Positions 9,632 to 18,371 of a stretch of DNA of 64,000 bases are shown piece after piece. A program made the translations under genes and the position numbers. Origin of the DNA: Achromobacter xylosoxidans (GTDB lineage Bacteria > Pseudomonadota > Gammaproteobacteria > Burkholderiales > Burkholderiaceae_B); assembly GCF_001457475.1 (NCBI RefSeq), contig NZ_LN831029.1, positions 2,666,001 through 2,730,000 on the forward strand. The letters are read 5' to 3'. The notes under the pieces were generated by a model. That model saw only the letters and a list, made by a program, of their open reading frames with translations, was not told where the DNA came from and did no database searches. Position 1 is the first letter of the stretch. Each line of letters starts with the position of its first letter.

Positions 9632-12441
9632 AAATAAGCCGCTTCTTTGGAGCCAACAGCCGGGACGTGATGCGCCAGGTGCGCCAGGTGCTCGGACCCG
9701 ACGCGCTGATCGTGTCGAACCGTAGCGTGGATGGCGGCATCGAAGTGCTGGCCACCGTCGACGGCGCTTTCGATGATGCGCAGCGGCACGCGCAGGAACC
9801 CGCGCCGCGCGGCTACGCCGACGGCTACGCGCGCGCGGCCGGCACGCCCGCCCCGCAGGCCCAGCCGGCCCCGGTCGCGCCGCGCCTGCAACCGCCGCCG
9901 GCCATGCCCGCGTCCTATGGCCTGGGCGCGCATGCCGCCATGGCGCCTCCTCCCCATACCGCGCCGATCGCGCCGCCCGCCGCGCCGCAGCCCGGTTACG
10001 CCGTGCCGTCGCGCTCGATTGCCGCCTATCAGTCGGCCTACGCCACGCCAGGCGTGCCGGAGCAGGAAGTCCTGCAGGAGCCCGTCGCCCGCCAGGCGCC
10101 GCCCGAAGCCGTGCCGCCGGCGGCGCCGGTCGTCTCAGCTTCGGCCCCCGCCGCGCCGGTGCGAGTGGAGATGCCGGCCTTGCCGCCGGCGCGCCCGGCG
10201 CCGCCCGCGGCGCCTGCGCCAATGGAACGCCCGGCGCCGTCCGTTGCGCCATCGCCCATGGCGCGCATGCCGGACGCGCCGTTGCGCAATGGCCCGGCGA
10301 TGCCGCCCGCGGCCCTGCCCAACGACGCGGCGGCCGGGTTGCAGGACGCCATCAGCGCGTTGCGCGGCGCGCTGGAAAGCCGCATGGACGGGCTGCTCTG
10401 GGGCGGCCGGCAGGGGCCTGGCCGCGAGCCGGCGGGCGCCGCCTTGTTCCGCAGCCTGCTGGATGCCGGTTTCAGCACCAAGTTGGTGCGCACGCTGGTC
10501 GAACGCATGCCGGCGGGCGCGACGCCCGAGGCGGCGCTGGCCTGGGCCCGCAATGAACTCGTCACGCACCTGCCCGTGCTGGGTTCGGAAGATGAATTCC
10601 TGGGCGGTGGCGTGTATGCGCTGGTCGGCCCGACCGGCGTGGGCAAGACCACCACGCTGGCCAAGCTGGCGGCGCGCTGCGTGGCGCGCGAGGGCCGCGA
10701 ACAGGTGGCGATGCTGACCACCGACAATTTCCGGATCGGCGCCCTCGAGCAATTGCAGATCTATGGCCGCCTGATGGGCGTGCCGGCGCATTCGGTGCGC
10801 GACGCGGGCGAACTGCGCCGCATCCTGGGAGAACTGGGCAACCGCAAGATCGTGCTGATCGACACCACGGGTATCAGCCAGCGCGATCGCCAGGTGGCGG
10901 AGCAGGCCTCGATGCTGTGCAACGCCGGCAAGCCGGTGCGCCGGCTGCTGGTGCTCAATGCCGCCAGCCAGGGCGATACGCTGGACGAAGTCGCGCATGC
11001 CTACCGCAATGGCGTGGGCGAGGACGTGGCCGGCTGCATCATCACCAAGCTGGACGAGGCCTCGCGCCTGGGCGCCGCGCTGGACACGGCGATCCGCCAC
11101 CGGCTGCCGATCCATTATTCGTCGATCGGCCAGAAGGTGCCCGAGCACCTTGAATTGGCGCGCGCCGATGCACTGATCGACCGGGCCTTCGCCATGGTCG
11201 AGCGCGCCCGCGCGCTGTATGCGCCCAGCGAGGCCGACATGGCGTCGCTGTGGTCGACGCCCCGGGAGACCGAGGCCGTCGATCCGGCGCGGCGGCGGCA
11301 ACTGCTGGCGTCCGCCATCCTGCGTCCGCAAGCCGGCGCGGGCTCGATCGAAGCCGCCCAGAATCTGGACGACACCCTGGGCTGGCTCGATAGCGATCCG
11401 GCCTGCGTGCAGGCGCGCGCTTCCTGGCGCGAATACGTCAGCGACGGCGCCGGCTCCAGCCTGTCGGCGTTGGGTGAAACGCCGCTGGCGATGGCGCGGC
11501 GCGAGTTCCCCACGGCCTGCGGCCGGCATCTGCTGGCGATGCACGGCAAGACCAGCATGAAAGGCGAGGGCTTGCCCGGTGGCACGCTGCTCAGCGCGAT
11601 GCTGATGAGCGACCGGGGCGCGGCCTTGGCGGCGCCGGCGCAGCAACTGGTGCTGCCGCACGGCATGCTGTCCTCGTTCGCGCCGGCGGCGGCCGCGCAG
11701 CCGGATACGGCCCTGGCGCTGGAGGCGCGGGTGCGCTGGCTGGGCGAGCAACTGGCCCGCCTGCCGCTGGTGCATATGCTGGAAGCGGGCACCTCGGCCC
11801 TGTGGCAGAGCCTGAGCGGGCAGGGGGCCTCATGGGTGGCGCGCAGTCCGGGTGGCATGCGCGTGATCCAGGATGAATGCCCGACCAACCTGAATGCGGT
11901 CGGCAAGAGCGTCGGCTACCTGCCGGTGGGGCAGCCGGGCGACATGCCGGGCCTGCGGGCCGTGCCGGGCGCCCGCCCGGCGCCGCTGGCGCTGTGGGCC
12001 TCGGGCACTGAGATCGGCCTGCCCGGCCGGGGCGAAGAAACACGCCTGCGCCTGGTGTGCGCGCGGCTGATCGATACCGCCAGCGGCGAGGTCGCGGGCC
12101 AGCTGTTTGGCCTGACCAACCTTGCGGCCAGCCAGGCGGATGCCGCCACGGTGGCGCGCTGGCTGGTGCTGCAGGAAGAAGCGCGCGCGGGCTTTCGCTA
12201 CATGGCCAACGCCTGGCAGGCGTTGCCCGCGGTCGACGGCGCCCACACGCTGGCGCGGCAGTCGCTCCTGGCGGGCCAGCTCGGCGCGGCCTGCTGGCAG
12301 CTGGCGCACGCGCCGACGGCGGACGGCGTGCGCGCCACCCTGTCGGGCGTGGTCAGTCCGGAGCGCAAGCTCACGGGCCGGCTATTGCCGGTGGCGCTGT
12401 TGAAGATGTTCGCGATGCTGGAAATGGCCGGAGGCGTTTGA
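9628..12441 (+). CDS. flhF: Flagellar biosynthesis GTPase FlhF with long C-terminal extension
   Basis: SRP-type GTPase linked in other bacteria to flagellar placement and assembly. Residues 1-45 are the conserved FlhF N-terminus (MKISRFFGANSRDVMRQVR). About 60-250 is a Pro/Ala-rich linker. A helical N domain and GTPase follow: P-loop GPTGVGKTTT at 334-343, TTDNFRIGALEQLQIYG, LIDTTGISQRDRQV and ITKLDEASRLGAAL, ending near 530. The protein then runs about 400 residues further, with no low-complexity bias and no domain I recognise. 937 residues is about twice the usual FlhF size. No flhG/fleN follows; the gene ends at an intrinsic terminator facing flgN. Confidence 0.93.
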   Translation: MKISRFFGANSRDVMRQVRQVLGPDALIVSNRSVDGGIEVLATVDGAFDDAQRHAQEPAPRGYADGYARAAGTPAPQAQPAPVAPRLQPPPAMPASYGLGAHAAMAPPPHTAPIAPPAAPQPGYAVPSRSIAAYQSAYATPGVPEQEVLQEPVARQAPPEAVPPAAPVVSASAPAAPVRVEMPALPPARPAPPAAPAPMERPAPSVAPSPMARMPDAPLRNGPAMPPAALPNDAAAGLQDAISALRGALESRMDGLLWGGRQGPGREPAGAALFRSLLDAGFSTKLVRTLVERMPAGATPEAALAWARNELVTHLPVLGSEDEFLGGGVYALVGPTGVGKTTTLAKLAARCVAREGREQVAMLTTDNFRIGALEQLQIYGRLMGVPAHSVRDAGELRRILGELGNRKIVLIDTTGISQRDRQVAEQASMLCNAGKPVRRLLVLNAASQGDTLDEVAHAYRNGVGEDVAGCIITKLDEASRLGAALDTAIRHRLPIHYSSIGQKVPEHLELARADALIDRAFAMVERARALYAPSEADMASLWSTPRETEAVDPARRRQLLASAILRPQAGAGSIEAAQNLDDTLGWLDSDPACVQARASWREYVSDGAGSSLSALGETPLAMARREFPTACGRHLLAMHGKTSMKGEGLPGGTLLSAMLMSDRGAALAAPAQQLVLPHGMLSSFAPAAAAQPDTALALEARVRWLGEQLARLPLVHMLEAGTSALWQSLSGQGASWVARSPGGMRVIQDECPTNLNAVGKSVGYLPVGQPGDMPGLRAVPGARPAPLALWASGTEIGLPGRGEETRLRLVCARLIDTASGEVAGQLFGLTNLAASQADAATVARWLVLQEEARAGFRYMANAWQALPAVDGAHTLARQSLLAGQLGAACWQLAHAPTADGVRATLSGVVSPERKLTGRLLPVALLKMFAMLEMAGGV

Positions 12442-12476
12442 ACGGTTCCCGCATGCCCTGCGGGGCCTCGAAAGCA

Positions 12477-12507
12477 AACAGCCCGCGGATGCGGGCTGTT
12501 TGTTTTT
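12477..12507 (+). terminator. Intrinsic terminator after flhF
   Basis: Perfect 10-bp stem AACAGCCCGC / GCGGGCTGTT with loop GGAT, followed by TGTTTTTG. It lies between the convergent flhF and flgN genes and is oriented best for flhF. Confidence 0.85.
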
Positions 12508-12521
12508 GAAGCAGGGAGAGG

Positions 12522-13004
12522 CTAGCCGGCGACGATCGACTTGCGGCCCGGCGTGGCGCGGGCCCCGCGGCCCTGCGCGTCGTAGGTGGACGGGCCGCCC
12601 ATGCCGCCCAGGTTGCGCAGCGCGTCCAGCGATTGCTGGGTGTAGCGCAGGTGCACGTCGATCAGGGCGCCATTGCGCAGGTTGATCTCATTGGCGGAGG
12701 CGGACTTGGCCAGCAGTGCCTGCCAGACGCCGGACAGCTGCGGATGCAGTACGGCGGCCTGTTCGGTGCCGGCGTGCCCGGCGGGCAGGCCGATCTCGGC
12801 CAGCAGGCCGTCGCGCGTCTGGCTCAGGTCGACCAGCTGCTGGGCGACCTGGCTCTTGCGTTCGGTGATGTCATGCAGCGCGTCGACGTTGCCCGGCCCG
12901 ACCAGCACTTTGGTCTCTTCTTCGAGGATGGAAGAAAACTCGGTGATCAAGGTGTCTTCCTGCCGCAGGCAGGCTTGCAGGGACTCGACTGGGCTCATGG
13001 TCAT
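12522..13004 (-). CDS. flgN: Flagellar chaperone FlgN
   Basis: Cytoplasmic export chaperone for the hook-filament junction proteins FlgK and FlgL. About 160 residues, nearly all helical, with the FlgN-family pattern ETKVLVGPGNVDALHDITERK near residues 30-50 and NEINLRNGALIDVHLRY in the last third. Follows flgM by 30 bases on the same strand, the usual flgM-flgN arrangement. The C-terminus is short and basic. Confidence 0.93.
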   Translation of the reverse strand: MTMSPVESLQACLRQEDTLITEFSSILEEETKVLVGPGNVDALHDITERKSQVAQQLVDLSQTRDGLLAEIGLPAGHAGTEQAAVLHPQLSGVWQALLAKSASANEINLRNGALIDVHLRYTQQSLDALRNLGGMGGPSTYDAQGRGARATPGRKSIVAG

Positions 13005-13034
13005 GCTCTGGCGTACGGTCGGAAGGCGATGGGG

Positions 13035-13328
13035 TTACTTCAGCAGGTCGCGGGCGCTGGCGATCAGGCCGTCGGCGATGCGGCTGGTGTCGATCTTGAG
13101 CTGGCCCGAGGCGATGGCCGCCCGGATGGCCGCGACACGTTCGACGTTGATGTCGTTCGAGCCGTCCTGCAGGGCGAGCATTTTGCGCGAGGCCGAGCTC
13201 AGCGCGACTTGCGAGCTGCTGGCGCCGCTGCCGCCGCCGGCGCCGTAGGCCTGGGCGACCGAGGATTCGGCGCGAGGGCTGACGGCGTCGGCCGAGATGG
13301 GCCGGTTGGTGGTCGAATTGATTTTCAA
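13035..13328 (-). CDS. flgM: Anti-sigma-28 factor FlgM
   Basis: Binds FliA (sigma-28) until the hook is complete, then is exported. 97 residues, the E. coli size. The N-terminus (MKINSTTNRPI) and Ser/Ala/Gly-rich first half fit a disordered export-competent region; the C-terminal helices NVERVAAIRAAIASGQLKI and IADGLIASARDLL fit the sigma-binding part. A sigma-28-type promoter lies about 60 bases upstream, separating flgM from flgA and implying feedback control. Confidence 0.95.
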   Translation of the reverse strand: MKINSTTNRPISADAVSPRAESSVAQAYGAGGGSGASSSQVALSSASRKMLALQDGSNDINVERVAAIRAAIASGQLKIDTSRIADGLIASARDLLK

Positions 13329-13387
13329 GGTTTTCTCCGCAGGGCGTCCTGGGTCGATTTGCGACGGATCCGCCTACTTATGCCTCT

Positions 13388-13414
13388 GTAACGACAAGGT
13401 CGGAAGGAACTTTA
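13388..13414 (-). promoter_or_regulatory. Sigma-28-type promoter for flgM-flgN
   Basis: On the minus strand: TAAAGTTC, 11-base spacer, GTCGTTAC. Against the FliA consensus TAAAGTTT-N11-GCCGATAA this is 7/8 in the -35 and 5/8 in the -10, with exact spacing. It lies in the 127-base gap between flgA and flgM, about 60 bases before flgM. Confidence 0.7.
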
Positions 13415-13455
13415 GGGTAGGCGGCGGCTTGCCGCAACGCGATATGTAACAGTAC

Positions 13456-14169
13456 CTATAGTTGTATTTCGACCAACCCCGCATTGCGCACCACGCCGCT
13501 GACCACCTGTCCGCTGGCCGTGCGCACCTGGACCGTGGCGCCGGGCGCCGCATTGTCCAGCGCCTGGCCTTCGCTGCTGACCACGAAACCCTTGCCGCGG
13601 GCGTTGATGCGCACGTTCGAGCCGCGCACCACCGACTGGGCATTGCGCAGCGCGGCGCCCTTGACCGGCTGGCCGGCATTGATGCGGTAGGCCGCCGTCA
13701 TGCCGACCACGGTCTGGGGATTGGTGATGACGCCAGGGGGCAGGGCCACCAGGTCGCCGTCGCGCGGGGCGAGGTCGGCGGGCGTCAGGGCCTGGCCTGC
13801 CGCGATCATGCGCGAGGCGACATAGTAATGGCCCGGCACGCTGACCGTGGCCTGCACGTAGGTGGTCCAGGCCTTGGGGCCGTTGCAGCGCACGCCCACC
13901 GTCATGCGCGAACGGAGCTTCATGCCTGACGGCATAAATGGGGACAATGCATCGCAAGGGGCCAGCCGTTCGGCCCGGGGCGGGTCGATGGCGACCGAGG
14001 GCTCGCCGGGCAGGCCGGCCAGTTGTTCCAGCAAATAGGCCTGCGCGGCAATGGTGATTGCCTCGGGCGCCTGGACGGCGGCCTCTTGCGCCCGAGCCGA
14101 GGCGACGGGCGCCAGCAGCAGGGCGGCCAGGCAGGCAGCGCGCGCGCGGAGGTTTGCGGGGAATTTCAT
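13456..14169 (-). CDS. flgA: Flagellar P-ring assembly chaperone FlgA
   Basis: Periplasmic chaperone for polymerisation of FlgI into the P ring. A Sec signal peptide (about residues 1-27, MKFPANLRARAACLAALL ending ASARA) precedes a mature part with a C-terminal SAF-like domain (from about VSVPGHYYVASRMIAAGQAL to the end). I use the ATG at 14169, which puts the signal peptide at the N-terminus; an in-frame start 36 bases upstream would add residues unlike a signal sequence. Divergent from flgB. Confidence 0.93.
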   Translation of the reverse strand: MKFPANLRARAACLAALLLAPVASARAQEAAVQAPEAITIAAQAYLLEQLAGLPGEPSVAIDPPRAERLAPCDALSPFMPSGMKLRSRMTVGVRCNGPKAWTTYVQATVSVPGHYYVASRMIAAGQALTPADLAPRDGDLVALPPGVITNPQTVVGMTAAYRINAGQPVKGAALRNAQSVVRGSNVRINARGKGFVVSSEGQALDNAAPGATVQVRTASGQVVSGVVRNAGLVEIQL

Positions 14170-14222
14170 GATGTCTGAATTGTAGAAGGCCGCGTCGCTT
14201 GGCAATACGTGAATTGGATGAG

Positions 14223-14238
14223 AAATGACGGGTTATTT
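14223..14238. promoter_or_regulatory. Near-palindrome between flgA and flgB
   Basis: AAATGAC-GG-GTTATTT, arms matching at 6 of 7 positions, in the divergent flgA/flgB control region. Each strand reads close to the AAATA[AG]CG core of the enteric FlhDC half-site, but the two halves abut instead of being 10-12 bases apart, so the FlhDC assignment is only a suggestion. Confidence 0.3.
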
Positions 14239-14337
14239 GGCTGATTGTGTTGTGCCACCCGACCCTATGATGCCGTCATCCAATGGGATAACGGTGCGTC
14301 CGCTGTCCCGGGTTTCATCCGTATTGAAGGCGACCCG

Positions 14338-14745
14338 ATGCTAGACCGGCTTAACGAAGATTTCCGCTTCTTCCAGCAGTCCCTGGGGCTGCGCGCGCAG
14401 CGCCAGGAAGTGCTGTCCTCGAACATCGCCAACGCCGACACGCCGAACTACAAGGCGCGCGATTTCGATTTCAAGACGGCGATGCAGAACGCCATGGAAG
14501 GCTCCAAGCGCCTGCCCGACACGTCGCTGACGCTGACCTCGGCGCGCCATATCCCGGCGAAGGCCGTGTCCGAAGGGCCGACCCAGATGCTGTACCGGCT
14601 GCCCTACCAGCCCAGCATGGACGGCAACACGGTCGACATGGACATCGAGCGGGTCCAGTTCGCCGACAACACCTTGCACTACCAAAGCACGATGCAGCTG
14701 CTGTCGGGGCGTATCCGCACCATGATGGCCGCCATCCAGGATTGA
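14338..14745 (+). CDS. flgB: Flagellar basal-body rod protein FlgB
   Basis: Proximal rod subunit exported by the type III apparatus. 135 residues with the rod/hook-family N-terminal helix and the motif [20 protein letters not shown] start at the ATG giving [14 protein letters not shown], the usual FlgB N-terminus; an upstream in-frame start would add 31 residues unlike the family. First gene of the flgBCDEFGHIJKL run; flgC follows after 22 bases. Confidence 0.96.
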   Translation: MLDRLNEDFRFFQQSLGLRAQRQEVLSSNIANADTPNYKARDFDFKTAMQNAMEGSKRLPDTSLTLTSARHIPAKAVSEGPTQMLYRLPYQPSMDGNTVDMDIERVQFADNTLHYQSTMQLLSGRIRTMMAAIQD

Positions 14746-14767
14746 TTTTCATAGGGAACCGCAGGCA

Positions 14768-15187
14768 ATGTCCTTGTTGAGCATTTTCGATATCGCCGGT
14801 TCGGCGCTGAGCGCGCAATCGCAGCGCATGAACGTGGCGGCCAGCAACATGGCCAACGCCGACAGCGTGGTCGGCCCGGACGGCCAGCCGTACCGCGCCC
14901 GCCAGGTGGTGTTCCAGGTCAATCCCCCGGCCGGCCAGGCGCTGGGCCGCGAGATCGGCGGCGTGCGGGTGGCCGGCGTGGTGGTGGACCAGTCTCCGCT
15001 CAAGCAGGTCTACGACCCCAAGCATCCGCTGGCCGACGCCCAGGGCTATGTCAGCATGCCCAACGTCGACCCCGTGGCGGAAACCGTCAACATGATCGCG
15101 GCGTCGCGGTCGTACCAGGCCAACGTCGAGGTGCTGAACACCGCCAAGAGCCTGATGCAGAAGACGCTCACCATCGGCCAATCCTGA
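14768..15187 (+). CDS. flgC: Flagellar basal-body rod protein FlgC
   Basis: Proximal rod subunit. N-terminal rod motif [20 protein letters not shown]-terminal helix with [23 protein letters not shown], both ends forming the coiled coil of axial proteins. 139 residues, family-typical. Between flgB and flgD with short gaps. Confidence 0.97.
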   Translation: MSLLSIFDIAGSALSAQSQRMNVAASNMANADSVVGPDGQPYRARQVVFQVNPPAGQALGREIGGVRVAGVVVDQSPLKQVYDPKHPLADAQGYVSMPNVDPVAETVNMIAASRSYQANVEVLNTAKSLMQKTLTIGQS

Positions 15188-15247
15188 TTCAAGAACTCTG
15201 CGCGCCCGCGCCGCCCGCGCGGAAATGACTCCTGATCAAGCGAACTC

Positions 15248-15943
15248 ATGACCACTGTCGACCAAACCACAAGCAAGACCGCCATGGGCCTGGCGCAAAC
15301 CGGCGCCAACAGCGCCAGTACCGCGCAGGGCCTGCAGGACCAGTTCCTGAAGCTGCTGGTGACGCAGCTCAAGAACCAGGATCCGCTGAACCCCATGCAG
15401 AACGCCGAGCTCACTTCGCAGCTGGCGCAGATCTCCACGGTGGAAGGCATCACCAATCTCAAGAACACCATGCTGGCCATCAGCGGCCAGATCGACGTGT
15501 CCCAATCGATGAACGCCGTGGCGATGATCGGCAAGGGCGTGCTGGTGCCTGGCTCGAACGTCAAGGTGGGCGTGAGTACCGAGAATCCCGCCGAGCGCGT
15601 GGTCACGCCCTACGGCATCGATCTGCAGAAGGATGCCGCCAAGGTGCAGGTGCGCATTGCCGACAGCAACGGCGCGGTCGTGCGCACCATCGAACTGGGC
15701 GAGCAGAAGGCCGGCGTGTACACGCTGGACTGGGACGGCAAGAACGACGCCGGCGTGGCGCTGGACGCGGGCGCGTACACCGTGTCCGTCCTGGCCACGG
15801 ACGGCGACGACAAGAAGGTGGCCGCCGAAGTACTGAAGTACGGCAAGGTCAAGAGCGTGGCTTACTCCACCAACGGCCTGCGTCTGGACATGGGCCTGGA
15901 TGGCCAGACCAGCATGCTGGACGTGCGCAAGGTGATCGGCTGA
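15248..15943 (+). CDS. flgD: Flagellar hook capping protein FlgD
   Basis: Scaffold at the growing hook tip. The conserved N-terminal segment QFLKLLVTQLKNQDPLNPM (about residues 33-51) and ELTSQLAQISTVEGI are present, followed by a FLG-type beta domain (YTLDWDGKNDAGVALDAGAYTV). 231 residues, normal. In order flgC-flgD-flgE. Confidence 0.97.
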   Translation: MTTVDQTTSKTAMGLAQTGANSASTAQGLQDQFLKLLVTQLKNQDPLNPMQNAELTSQLAQISTVEGITNLKNTMLAISGQIDVSQSMNAVAMIGKGVLVPGSNVKVGVSTENPAERVVTPYGIDLQKDAAKVQVRIADSNGAVVRTIELGEQKAGVYTLDWDGKNDAGVALDAGAYTVSVLATDGDDKKVAAEVLKYGKVKSVAYSTNGLRLDMGLDGQTSMLDVRKVIG

Positions 15944-16014
15944 AGCGGGCCGGTTTGATTATCAGCCGGCGCCACGGCGGCGGTTTCAAAATTTAGAGAT
16001 CAGCGAGAGAAAAC

Positions 16015-17502
16015 ATGGGCTTCGGACAAGGATTGAGCGGCTTGAACGCCGCGGCGCAGAACCTGGACGTCATCGGCAACAACATCGCCAACTCGGGCAC
16101 CGTCGGCTTCAAGTCGTCGACCGCCTCGTTCGCCGACGTCTACGCCAGTTCGCGCGTCGGCCTGGGCACCAAGGTGGCGGCCATCACCCAGCGTTTCACG
16201 GTGGGCACGGTCAACGGCGGTGGCGGCGAATACGACATCGCCATCGACGGCGCCAAGGGCATGTTCCGCGTCACGGACGAGAGCGGCGCGATCATGTACA
16301 CGCGCAACGGCGAATTCCTGGTCGACAAGAACAACTTCATCGTCAACGCGCAGGGCTATCGCCTGACCGGCTACCCCGCGGGCGCGATCGGCGCCAACCC
16401 GGTCGAACTGCAGTTGCCGACCGCCAACGTCGCGCCCAAGGCCACCACCACGGCCACCACGGTCGCCAACCTGGACGCCAACGCCAAGGTCATCTACCAG
16501 GTCGACACGGTGACCGCGCCGCCCGTGAACGGCTCGGTGACGATGACCGGTGCCACGCCGGCTTCGCCCGCCACTCAGTACAACTTCACGCGCGACGCAA
16601 CCGGCAACATCGTCTGGGTGAACCAGCCGCCGGCCGGCACCTATGGCGCCGCGCCCAACCTGATCACGATCGACGCCGCCGGCGCCGTCACGACCGGCAA
16701 CCTGGCCCAGGTGCCCGGCTACAAGGACTACACCGCGGCCGTGACGGAGGTCGGCAAGCCGTTCGACCCCAAGGTCACCACCAGCTACACCAACGCCTCG
16801 CCCATGACGGTCTACGACTCGCTGGGCAACTCGCACCAGGTGATGCAGTATTTCGTCAAGCGCGCCGCCGACGCCGCGGGCAACAGCGTCTACGACGTCT
16901 ATTACTCGATTGACGGCCAGGCCATGGCGCCGACCACCGAGACGGGCGGCGTGTGGGGCAACCCGACCCAGTTCACCTTCAACAAGGCGGGCGTGATGAC
17001 CAGCGCCACCACGGTCAACCTGTCGTTCGCGGCCCCGGGCGGCGGCACCACGCCGGCCGATCCGCTGGCTGTCTCCGTGAATTATGCCGGCACCACCCAG
17101 TACGGCAGCGCCTACGCGCTCAAGGCCGTGCCGGACGGCTACACCTCGGGTGAATTCCGCGGCATCAACATCGGCGCCGACGGCAGCCTGGTGGCGCAGT
17201 ACACCAACGGCGAGACCTCGATCGTCGGCACCATCGTGCTGGCCGACTTCGCCAACCTGCAGGGCCTGCAGCCGGTGGGCAACAACGCCTGGAAGGAAAC
17301 CGCCACGTCGGGCCAGCCGATCCTCGGCCAGCCGGGCAGCAACGGCCTGTCCAAGGTGGTGGGCCAGGCGACCGAGTCGTCCAACGTCGACATGAGCAAG
17401 GAACTGGTCAACATGATCATCGCCCAGCGCACCTACCAGGCCAACTCGCAGACCATCAAGACCCAGGACGAGATCATGCAAGTCCTGATGAACCTGAAGT
17501 AA
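16015..17502 (+). CDS. flgE: Flagellar hook protein FlgE
   Basis: Main subunit of the hook (universal joint). N-terminal axial motif GLSGLNAAAQNLDVIGNNIAN (two residues trimmed: NAAAQNLDVIGNNIANSG) and C-terminal NMIIAQRTYQANSQTIKTQ are the paired coiled-coil ends; the middle is the variable exposed region rich in Thr, Gly, Ala and Asn. 495 residues, somewhat longer than the about 400 of E. coli, with the extra length in the exposed middle (about residues 130-260). Confidence 0.97.
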   Translation: MGFGQGLSGLNAAAQNLDVIGNNIANSGTVGFKSSTASFADVYASSRVGLGTKVAAITQRFTVGTVNGGGGEYDIAIDGAKGMFRVTDESGAIMYTRNGEFLVDKNNFIVNAQGYRLTGYPAGAIGANPVELQLPTANVAPKATTTATTVANLDANAKVIYQVDTVTAPPVNGSVTMTGATPASPATQYNFTRDATGNIVWVNQPPAGTYGAAPNLITIDAAGAVTTGNLAQVPGYKDYTAAVTEVGKPFDPKVTTSYTNASPMTVYDSLGNSHQVMQYFVKRAADAAGNSVYDVYYSIDGQAMAPTTETGGVWGNPTQFTFNKAGVMTSATTVNLSFAAPGGGTTPADPLAVSVNYAGTTQYGSAYALKAVPDGYTSGEFRGINIGADGSLVAQYTNGETSIVGTIVLADFANLQGLQPVGNNAWKETATSGQPILGQPGSNGLSKVVGQATESSNVDMSKELVNMIIAQRTYQANSQTIKTQDEIMQVLMNLK

Positions 17503-17540
17503 TGCCTGACGGGCACGCGACGACACCGACGGAATAGGCA

Positions 17541-18302
17541 ATGGATCGAATCATCTACACCGCCATGAATGGCGCAGCGCGGATCACGGAGCACCAGGCC
17601 GCGCTCTCCAACAACATGGCCAACGTGAACACGCCGGGCTTTCGCGAGCAGATCGCGCTGTACCGGTCGGTTCCGGTGAATGACGGCGTGAGCCTGCCGA
17701 CGCGTGTTTCGACGGTGGCGTCGACGCCCCGCAACAACTTCGAAATGGGCAACATGCAGACCACCGGCCGCGACCTGGACGTGGCCCTGGCCAGCTCCAA
17801 CGGCTGGATCGCGGTGCAGACCCCGCAGGGCGAGGCCTATACCCGCGCCGGCAGCCTGCAGGTGGGCGTGAACGGCCTGTTGCAGACCTCGCTGGGCCAG
17901 CCGGTGATGTCCGACCAGAACGGCATCATCGACGTGCCCGACCAGGCCGCGCTGACGATCACCTCGGACGGCACCATCACCGCCATCGGCGCCGGCGACG
18001 CGCCCAACAACATCCTCAACCTGGGGCGTATCAAGCTGGCCAATCCGCCCGAGGCGCAATTGGTGCATGGCGACGACGGCGTCTTCCGCCTGGCGCCGGT
18101 CAACGGCCAGCCGGCCCCGCCGGTGCCGGCCGACCCCAGCCTGCGGGTGCTGTCCGGCGTGCTGGAAGGCAGCAATACCAATCCCATGGCGGCGATGGTG
18201 GGCATGATCGAAAACGCCCGCCGCTTCGAGCAGCAGATGCAGGTGGTGCAGCAGGCGGATCGCAACGCCGAACGCGCCAACGGCATCCTCTCGGTTTCCT
18301 GA
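17541..18302 (+). CDS. flgF: Flagellar basal-body rod protein FlgF
   Basis: Proximal rod subunit between FlgBC and the distal rod. Starts MDRIIYTAMNGAARITEHQ with the motif LSNNMANVNTPGFREQ, and ends with the axial C-terminal helix ENARRFEQQMQVVQQAD. 253 residues, family-typical. Followed by flgG after 69 bases. Confidence 0.97.
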   Translation: MDRIIYTAMNGAARITEHQAALSNNMANVNTPGFREQIALYRSVPVNDGVSLPTRVSTVASTPRNNFEMGNMQTTGRDLDVALASSNGWIAVQTPQGEAYTRAGSLQVGVNGLLQTSLGQPVMSDQNGIIDVPDQAALTITSDGTITAIGAGDAPNNILNLGRIKLANPPEAQLVHGDDGVFRLAPVNGQPAPPVPADPSLRVLSGVLEGSNTNPMAAMVGMIENARRFEQQMQVVQQADRNAERANGILSVS

Positions 18303-18371
18303 TCCGGTCAGCCGATCCGAACCAAATAATTTTCGCGCGCGGCCGGGCCGCCGCACCAGGAGTACTTCATC

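Noticed and set aside
7358..10252. Very long minus-strand open frame opposite flhA and flhF
   Set aside because: GC-rich DNA with strong third-position bias keeps antisense frames open. Its translation is rich in Arg, His and Gln with no family features, and the plus strand encodes clear FlhA and FlhF. The same holds for long antisense frames opposite the receptors, fliI, flgI and purF.
9800..10330. Repeat array or CRISPR-like structure in the flhF linker
   Set aside because: The region is low-complexity Pro/Ala coding sequence without constant repeat units or spacers. No CRISPR array was seen anywhere.
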